DNA of 27,880 nucleotides from REEB76 sp049698775. Lineage in GTDB: Bacteria; Pseudomonadota; Gammaproteobacteria; Natronospirales; REEB76. Each line of letters starts with the position of its first letter. The stretch's first letter is position 1. A model generated the notes under the pieces. It was not told the DNA's origin and made no database searches. It saw nothing but the letters and a program-made list of their open reading frames with translations. The DNA lies in contig JBAVYM010000062.1 of assembly GCA_049698775.1 (NCBI GenBank), positions 1 through 27,880 on the forward strand. Reading direction: 5' to 3'. The position numbers and the translations under genes are program-made. Below are positions 22,835-27,880 of the stretch, piece after piece.

Positions 22835-23577
22835 GTCCACTCGGCAATGATATTGCCCTGGTCACCGGAGCCACACGCGGCATCGGCAAGGCTATTGCAC
22901 TGGACCTCGGCAAAGCCGGTGCCGTCGTGGTGGGTACCGCCACCACGGCGGACGGAGCCGAAACCATCAACGCCTATCTCATGGCCGCAGGTATAAAGGG
23001 CCGCGGGGTTGTGCTGGATGTGGCCAGTTGGGCGTCGGTGGAAGATGTCCTGAAGCATGTGGCCTCGGAATTTGGTGATCCCACCATCCTGGTTAACAAT
23101 GCCGGCATAACCCGCGACACACTGCTCCTGCGCATGAAAGAAGAGGACTGGAATACCGTCATTAACACCGACTTGAGTTCGGTCTTCCGGCTGTCCAAAG
23201 CCTGTCTGCGGGGCATGATGAAGGCCCGGCGCGGACGAATCATCAATATCTCGTCAGTGGTAGGAGCGACGGGCAACCCCGGGCAAGCCAATTATTCCGC
23301 TGCCAAGGCCGGCATCTTCGGTTTCACAAAATCCCTGGCCCGGGAAATCGGCTCGCGCGGAATCACCGTCAACACGGTCGCGCCGGGCTTCATTGACACC
23401 GCTATGACCCGTGCCCTCAACGAGGAACAGCGCTCAGCCATGCTGCAACAGATTCCACTGGCGCGCCTCGGCAGCCCTGAGGATATCGCCCAGGCCGTAG
23501 TGTTCCTGGCCTCGCCGGCCGCCGCCTACATCACCGGCGAAACCCTGCATGTGAATGGCGGCATGTATATGGCCTGA
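22831..23577 (+). CDS. fabG: 3-oxoacyl-ACP reductase
   Basis: The NADPH-dependent ketoreductase of fatty acid elongation, 248 residues (E. coli 244), a short-chain dehydrogenase/reductase. The nucleotide-binding VTGATRGIG lies at 11-19, NNAG at 89-92, and the catalytic triad is S142 (NISS), Y155 and K159 (YSAAK). The C-terminus ITGETLHVNGGMYMA is typical of FabG. The ATG at 22831 overlaps the fabD stop by 4 bp. A 115-nt gap with its own signals separates it from acpP. Confidence 0.97.
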   Translation: MSPLGNDIALVTGATRGIGKAIALDLGKAGAVVVGTATTADGAETINAYLMAAGIKGRGVVLDVASWASVEDVLKHVASEFGDPTILVNNAGITRDTLLLRMKEEDWNTVINTDLSSVFRLSKACLRGMMKARRGRIINISSVVGATGNPGQANYSAAKAGIFGFTKSLAREIGSRGITVNTVAPGFIDTAMTRALNEEQRSAMLQQIPLARLGSPEDIAQAVVFLASPAAAYITGETLHVNGGMYMA

Positions 23578-23591
23578 AGGCCATGGCGCGG

Positions 23592-23621
23592 CTGGCACGG
23601 GGAGACAGTTTTCACTACAAT
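23592..23621 (+). promoter_or_regulatory. Candidate acpP promoter
   Basis: CTGGCA (23592-23597; 4 of 6) and TACAAT (23616-23621; 5 of 6) are 18 nt apart, about 70 nt before the acpP start. acpP usually needs much more product than its neighbours, so an own promoter is expected. Confidence 0.45.
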
Positions 23622-23629
23622 ACCGCCCC

Positions 23630-23666
23630 CCAGTTTGGCCGGCCTGGGTGCCGCAACTGGTTTTTT
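23630..23666 (+). terminator. Terminator-like hairpin in the fabG-acpP gap
   Basis: CCAGTT (23630-23635) pairs with AACTGG (23655-23660), with GGC/GCC able to pair inside, and six T follow at once (23661-23666). It could end fabDG transcripts or, because the candidate acpP promoter lies upstream of it, act as an attenuator in the acpP leader. The stem is short, so strength is uncertain. Confidence 0.45.
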
Positions 23667-23692
23667 CACTTCGGGAGGAGGTTCCAACTGTC

Positions 23693-23935
23693 ATGAGTAG
23701 CATCGAAGAACGCGTAAAGAAGATCGTCGTGGAGCAACTGGGCGTCAAAGAAGAGCAGGTGACGCTGCAAGCTTCCTTCGTGGACGATCTGGGTGCTGAC
23801 TCCCTGGATACTGTCGAACTGGTCATGGCCCTGGAAGAGGAATTCGAGTGCGAAATCCCCGACGAGGAAGCCGAAAAAATCACCACCGTCGGGCAGGCAG
23901 TTGACTATATCAAGGAACATCTGCCCAACGCTTGA
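23693..23935 (+). CDS. acpP: Acyl carrier protein
   Basis: An 80-residue acidic protein (E. coli 78), nearly canonical: MSSIEERVKKIVVEQLGVKEE, then GADSLDTVELVMALEEEF with the phosphopantetheine-carrying serine S37, and IPDEEAEKITTVGQAVDYI. It carries the growing acyl chain through all steps of fatty acid synthesis. I chose ATG 23693, with AGGAGG about 11 nt upstream. The open frame upstream to 23555 is not coding. A strong hairpin with a T-rich tail lies 24 nt after the stop. Confidence 0.98.
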   Translation: MSSIEERVKKIVVEQLGVKEEQVTLQASFVDDLGADSLDTVELVMALEEEFECEIPDEEAEKITTVGQAVDYIKEHLPNA

Positions 23936-23958
23936 AGCACTGGTCCCCTGACTACAGC

Positions 23959-23999
23959 GCCGTTGCCGCCGCGAGGTGGCAACGGCCTTGTCTTTTCTT
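23959..23999 (+). terminator. Rho-independent terminator after acpP
   Basis: A 12-bp stem pairs 23959-23970 with 23975-23986, with one G-T pair and a GCGA tetraloop, followed by the T-rich CTTGTCTTTTCTT. It sits between acpP and fabF. It probably ends most acpP transcripts while letting a fraction continue into fabF. Confidence 0.75.
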
Positions 24000-24034
24000 A
24001 TACTCTCTCAACTGGCATGCAAGAGGATAAGCCT

Positions 24035-25273
24035 GTGTCCAAGCGACGCGTGGTAGTGACGGGCCTGGGAATCATTTCCCCATTGGGTAACAGCGTGGAA
24101 ACGGCCTGGAGCGCCATCGTCGCCGGTAAGAGCGGCGTGGGTCCTGTCACGCATTTTGATGCCGGCAATTACCCTACACGCATTGCTGCGGAGGTGAAGA
24201 ATTTTGACCCCGCCGAGTACATCGAACCCAAGGACATCAAGAAGATGGACCCGTTCGTGCACTACGGTGTGGCAGCCTCTATGCAGGCTTTCAGGGATTC
24301 CGGTATTGAGGTAACGGAAGCGAATGCGCCGCGCATCGGCGCTGCCATCGGCGCCGGCATCGGCGGGCTAACCAATATCGAAAGGGCGCACGCCTCCATC
24401 CTGGAGAACAAGAGCCCCAAGCGTGTGTCACCGTTCTTCGTGCCTTCCAGCATCATCAACATGATCGCCGGCCATCTGTCCATCATCTATGGCTTCAAAG
24501 GTCCGAACCTGGCCGTGGTGACTGCCTGCACCACCGCCAACCACAACATCGGCATCGCCATGCGCTGCATTCAATACGGCGACGCGGACGTGATGATCGC
24601 GGGTGGCGCGGAAATGACCGTGACCCCCTTGGGGATAGGCGGCTTTTGTGCGGCACGCGCACTTTCCACGCGCAACGACGCGCCTGAAAAAGCCAGTCGT
24701 CCGTGGGACAAGGATCGCGATGGTTTCGTGCTTGGAGAAGGTGCGGGAATTATCGTTCTGGAGGAATACGAACACGCCAAACAGCGTGGCGCGAAAGTTT
24801 ACGCGGAACTGGCCGGCTTCGGCATGAGCGGCGACGCGTATCACATGACTGCACCGCCGGAAGACGGCGAGGGCGCACGCCTGTGCATGGCGAATGCACT
24901 GCACGACGCCGGTCTACAACCCGAACAAGTGCAGTACATCAACGCACACGGTACCTCCACCCAGGTCGGTGACAAGGGTGAATGTACCGCCATCAAGCGC
25001 GCCTTTGGCGCACACTCAAAAAAAATCGCCGTCAGTTCCACCAAATCCATGACCGGCCATCTGCTGGGCGCGGCCGGCGGTGTGGAGGCCATTTTCAGCA
25101 TCCTCGCCATCCGCGATCAGATCGCTCCGCCCACCATCAACCTGGATAATCCGGATGAGGGCTGCGATCTGGACTTTGTGCCGCACACCGCACGCAAAAT
25201 CAAAATTGACGCGGTGTTATCCAATTCCTTTGGTTTTGGCGGCACCAACGGCACGCTGGTCTTTCGGCGTTAG
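24035..25273 (+). CDS. fabF: 3-oxoacyl-ACP synthase II
   Basis: The condensing enzyme that extends acyl-ACP by two carbons using malonyl-ACP, with a role in unsaturated chain elongation. The 412 residues match E. coli FabF (413). The catalytic set is C165 (VTACTTANHNIG), H305 (NAHGTST) and H342 (SMTGHLLGA), with K337 nearby. I chose GTG 24035: GAGGA lies 7 nt upstream and the product then starts MSKRRVVVTGLG as in E. coli. An ATG at 24017 would add six residues and has no SD. It follows acpP across an intrinsic terminator. pabC, often between fabF and mltG, is absent. Confidence 0.97.
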   Translation: MSKRRVVVTGLGIISPLGNSVETAWSAIVAGKSGVGPVTHFDAGNYPTRIAAEVKNFDPAEYIEPKDIKKMDPFVHYGVAASMQAFRDSGIEVTEANAPRIGAAIGAGIGGLTNIERAHASILENKSPKRVSPFFVPSSIINMIAGHLSIIYGFKGPNLAVVTACTTANHNIGIAMRCIQYGDADVMIAGGAEMTVTPLGIGGFCAARALSTRNDAPEKASRPWDKDRDGFVLGEGAGIIVLEEYEHAKQRGAKVYAELAGFGMSGDAYHMTAPPEDGEGARLCMANALHDAGLQPEQVQYINAHGTSTQVGDKGECTAIKRAFGAHSKKIAVSSTKSMTGHLLGAAGGVEAIFSILAIRDQIAPPTINLDNPDEGCDLDFVPHTARKIKIDAVLSNSFGFGGTNGTLVFRR

Positions 25274-25299
25274 TCCGGACTGCGCCGCGGACAATCACG

Positions 25300-26307
25300 T
25301 TGATCAGACTGCGCTCCGGACTACTGCTGCTGATCGCGATAATCATCATAGTTGCGGGAACCCTCGCCTGGCGCTGGTATTACACGTCGGTGGTCACCGG
25401 CAATCGTGGCGTGGATGTGGAAGTGACGCCCGGCGCACCTTTGCGTGAAGTTGCGGCCGAACTGCACAACCAGGGCGCGTTACCCCAGCCACTGGATCTG
25501 GTATGGCTGGCGCGCCTGCGCGGTGACGCCGATGCAATTCGCGCCGGTGAATATCTGGTGGAACCCGGCACCAGCGTCGCCGGTCTTCTGAACCAGCTCA
25601 AGAGCGGCAAGGTGGTGATGCACTCGCTCACCTTGGTGGAAGGCTGGACGTTTGCCCAGATGCTAGCGGCCGTGGAAAACGATGCCGCCCTGCGCCATAC
25701 GCTCAAGGGATTGAGTGATGCCGCCATCATGGACAAGCTCAGCCATTCCGCGCAATCGCCGGAAGGCCAGTTCTATCCCAACACCTATCAGTTTCCCAAA
25801 GATACGTCCGACACGGCATTCCTGAAGCGTGCGTACCGGGTCATGCAGGAACATTTGGCGGCCGCCTGGCGGGCACGCGCGCCGGACTTGCCGTACAAGT
25901 CACCCTACGAGGCACTGATTCTGGCCTCCATTGTCGAAAAGGAAACGGCACAGTCCAAGGAACGCGGCGAAATTGCCGGTGTATATGTACGCCGCTTGCA
26001 GAAGGGTATGCGCTTGCAGTCGGATCCGACCGTGATTTACGGACTCGGCAGTACCTATATCGGCAGAATCACCTACAAGGATTTGCGCACCGACACGCCT
26101 TACAATACCTATACCCGCAACGGGCTGCCGCCCACACCGATCTGCATGCCGGGCTTGCCTTCCATTGAAGCCGCTTTGCACCCGGCGCCGGGCAATGCAT
26201 TGTATTTCGTGGCACGCGGCGACGGCACCCACCAGTTTTCTGCCACGCTCGCCGAGCAAAACGCGGCGGTACAGAAATATCAGATAGATCATCATTCCAA
26301 GCCCTGA
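25300..26307 (+). CDS. mltG: Endolytic murein transglycosylase
   Basis: An inner-membrane lytic transglycosylase (YceG family) that cuts nascent peptidoglycan strands and so sets glycan chain length. The 335 residues are near the E. coli 340. A single N-terminal span (about 7-26, GLLLLIAIIIIVAGTLAW) is followed by a LysM-like part (about 38-105) and the catalytic domain with ASIVEKET (E213) and YNTYTRNGLPPTPICMPG. I chose TTG 25300: no better in-frame start exists and it gives a short basic leader before the span. The SD is weak. tmk begins 3 nt after the stop. Confidence 0.95.
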   Translation: MIRLRSGLLLLIAIIIIVAGTLAWRWYYTSVVTGNRGVDVEVTPGAPLREVAAELHNQGALPQPLDLVWLARLRGDADAIRAGEYLVEPGTSVAGLLNQLKSGKVVMHSLTLVEGWTFAQMLAAVENDAALRHTLKGLSDAAIMDKLSHSAQSPEGQFYPNTYQFPKDTSDTAFLKRAYRVMQEHLAAAWRARAPDLPYKSPYEALILASIVEKETAQSKERGEIAGVYVRRLQKGMRLQSDPTVIYGLGSTYIGRITYKDLRTDTPYNTYTRNGLPPTPICMPGLPSIEAALHPAPGNALYFVARGDGTHQFSATLAEQNAAVQKYQIDHHSKP

Positions 26308-26310
26308 GGC

Positions 26311-26943
26311 ATGTCCAAAGCCCGTTTCATCACCGTTGAAGGCACCGAAGGCGTCGGCAAATCCACGCACATGGCCTTCATCCGCGCCTGGCTGGAAAAT
26401 CACGGCGTCAGCGTTTTGCAGACGCGTGAACCGGGCGGTACGCCGCTCGCCGAACAGATCCGCACCATCCTGTTGGATGCCACCCACACGGCACTGCCGG
26501 CCATGGCTGAGTTGCTGCTCATGTTTGCCGCGCGCGCCGATCATGTGGAACAGGTCATTCGCCCGGCGCTCACGCAAGGACGCTGGGTGTTGTGCGATCG
26601 TTTCACGGACGCGAGTTATGCTTATCAGGGCGGCGGACGAAAACTTCCGGCGCGGCAAATCGCAGTACTGGAGCGCATGGTGCTCAAGGGATTGAAACCC
26701 GACCTGACACTATTGCTGGATACTCCGGTGCATGTAGGTTTGTCGCGCGTGCAGGGCCGTGGCTCGAAGGATCGCTTTGAACTGGAACAGCACACGTTTT
26801 TCGAACGCGTGCGACGCACTTATCTCCGGCGTGCCCGCCGCGAACCGCGGCGTATCCAAGTGATTGAAGCCGACGGTGATTTGCTGGCAGTGCAAAGGCG
26901 GATTGGTACGGTATTGGAAAGTCGAATAGTCCGATGGCTATAA
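26311..26943 (+). CDS. tmk: Thymidylate kinase
   Basis: Phosphorylates dTMP to dTDP with ATP in the dTTP pathway. The 210 residues match the family (E. coli 213). Visible are the P-loop EGTEGVGKST (10-19), TREPGGTPLAEQIR (38-51), DRF (96-98) with YQGGGR (105-110) for dTMP binding, and a LID segment around QGRGSKDRFE (148-157). The start is ATG 26311. The end overlaps the holB start by 10 bp, implying coupled translation. The mltG-tmk-holB order is common in proteobacteria. Confidence 0.97.
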   Translation: MSKARFITVEGTEGVGKSTHMAFIRAWLENHGVSVLQTREPGGTPLAEQIRTILLDATHTALPAMAELLLMFAARADHVEQVIRPALTQGRWVLCDRFTDASYAYQGGGRKLPARQIAVLERMVLKGLKPDLTLLLDTPVHVGLSRVQGRGSKDRFELEQHTFFERVRRTYLRRARREPRRIQVIEADGDLLAVQRRIGTVLESRIVRWL

Positions 26944-27880
26944 GTCCAGTACAGGAATTCGGGACGATCCCGCTGCCTTGGCAGCAGGACAACTGGCGGC
27001 ATGCAGTCGCACGTCTGGAAAGCAGTCGGTTGCCGCATGCCCTGATGATTTCCGGCACCGCCGGCACCGGCAAGGAATCGTTTGCGCAGGCCTTCGCCGC
27101 CTTGGCTTTGTGTAAGCATCCTGACAATGCCCACGCGTGCGGAATCTGCTCGGCCTGTCATCAATTCAATGCGAGTACCCATCCCGATTATCACTTTGTG
27201 ACTGTTCCCGAAGACAAGACCGGAATCCTGGTGGACCAGATCCGTGAGCTGACTCAGAAACTGGCGCTTACCAGCCAGTACGGCGGGCGAAAAATCGCTG
27301 TGCTTTCGCCTGCGGATGCCATGAATGCGAACGCCGCCAACAGTCTGCTCAAGACCTTGGAAGAACCCCCGGCGGGGACACTGTTGATGCTGGTCACTGC
27401 CCACCCGGCGCGCTTGCCCGCGACCATCCGCAGCCGCTGCCAGATGTTGCGCATGGCTGCGCCAGCATCGGATCAGGCCATTCAATGGCTCAATAGCCGC
27501 GAGCCCCGATCCGACTGGCCGGCCTTGCTGGCGATTGCCGGAGGCGGGCCGTTGAGGGCGCTTCAACTATCGGCAACCCCGCTGGCGCAGGAAAGGTTGC
27601 GGTTTTACCAACTGTTGGTGGAGATCAAGGCGCATCGGCGCAACCCGTTAAGCTCGGCCGCCGACGCCAGTCGTGAAGGCGTGCCGCTGGTCTTGAGACT
27701 GCTGCAATCCTGGATAATGGATTTAATCACCTTGGCCACGCTCGCGGACACGGAAGCGCCGGCAATTGACAATGCCGACGCGCGGGCGCTGTTGCAAAGC
27801 GCGCTCAAGGGCTTAAACTTGCGTGCACTGCATGCTTACCTGGGCCGCCTGAACGAGGCGGTCGCACTTTCGACTACTCC
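26934..27880 (+). CDS. holB: DNA polymerase III subunit delta', 3' end cut by window edge
   Basis: The delta' subunit of the clamp loader that places the beta sliding clamp on primed DNA. From ATG 26934 the frame runs off the right edge after 315 codons without a stop (full proteins are about 330). The AAA+ fold starts PLPWQQDNWRHAV. A degenerate Walker A, GTAGTGKE (41-48), has Glu where Ser/Thr is needed, consistent with delta' not hydrolysing ATP in E. coli. A zinc motif follows (C60, C69, C72, C75), then NSLLKTLEEPP and the SRC motif (167-169), which in the clamp loader supplies the arginine finger. It overlaps tmk by 10 bp. Confidence 0.95.
   Translation, partial: MAISPVQEFGTIPLPWQQDNWRHAVARLESSRLPHALMISGTAGTGKESFAQAFAALALCKHPDNAHACGICSACHQFNASTHPDYHFVTVPEDKTGILVDQIRELTQKLALTSQYGGRKIAVLSPADAMNANAANSLLKTLEEPPAGTLLMLVTAHPARLPATIRSRCQMLRMAAPASDQAIQWLNSREPRSDWPALLAIAGGGPLRALQLSATPLAQERLRFYQLLVEIKAHRRNPLSSAADASREGVPLVLRLLQSWIMDLITLATLADTEAPAIDNADARALLQSALKGLNLRALHAYLGRLNEAVALSTT

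Overview
The window looks like chromosomal DNA of a gammaproteobacterium with moderately high GC. The main evidence is the gene order thrS-infC-rpmI-rplT-pheS-pheT-ihfA followed by a MerR regulator and a tRNA-Pro, and the order fabD-fabG-acpP-fabF-mltG-tmk-holB. Protein lengths and motifs match the gammaproteobacterial families closely. The genus cannot be fixed by eye. I see no insertion sequence, prophage, integrase or CRISPR array.

Layout, left to right. (1) 1-2270, minus strand: the 5' part of a family-2 glycosyltransferase that runs off the left edge, tRNA-Asn(GTT) and a class I PLP aminotransferase. (2) 2333-4479, plus: uvrB, divergent from the aminotransferase, then tRNA-Val(GAC). (3) 4534-12057, plus: the translation cluster thrS, infC (apparent AUC start), rpmI, rplT, pheS (TTG start), pheT, ihfA and a MerR-type regulator, then tRNA-Pro(GGG). 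Two structured leader regions lie inside it, ahead of rpmI and ahead of pheS. (4) 12169-12327, plus: a possible 52-residue membrane protein. (5) 12425-15409, minus: a 994-residue GAF/PAS/GGDEF/EAL cyclic-di-GMP protein with a repeat-rich upstream region. (6) 15562-21148, minus: type II secretion genes in transcription order gspG-H-I-J-K-L-M-N, most overlapping by 4 bp. gspC, gspD, gspE and gspF are absent. (7) 21232-21867, plus: a rhombosortase-type rhomboid protease, divergent from gspG. (8) 21896-27880, plus: the fatty acid synthesis cluster fabD-fabG-acpP-fabF followed by mltG, tmk and holB (cut by the right edge).

How the genes work together. The translation cluster couples two aminoacyl-tRNA synthetases, IF3, two 50S proteins and IHF-alpha, with RNA-level control suggested by its leaders. 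The gsp genes encode the pseudopilus and part of the inner-membrane platform of a type II system. The adjacent rhombosortase family processes GlyGly-CTERM proteins that use this export route, so the pair forms a plausible protein-export module. The fab genes supply malonyl-ACP, ketoreduction, acyl carrier and chain elongation.

Most of the window is conserved housekeeping DNA, and I do not claim a wholly new system. The points most worth a second look are the rhombosortase/T2SS pairing with an unusual Gly/Asn/Ser-rich GspG tail, the mutually exclusive hairpins before pheS, the structured infC-rpmI leader, the AUC start of infC, a nine-G run inside ihfA, a terminator-like hairpin between the acpP promoter and gene, and a palindrome with 22-bp-spaced direct repeats upstream of the cyclic-di-GMP gene.
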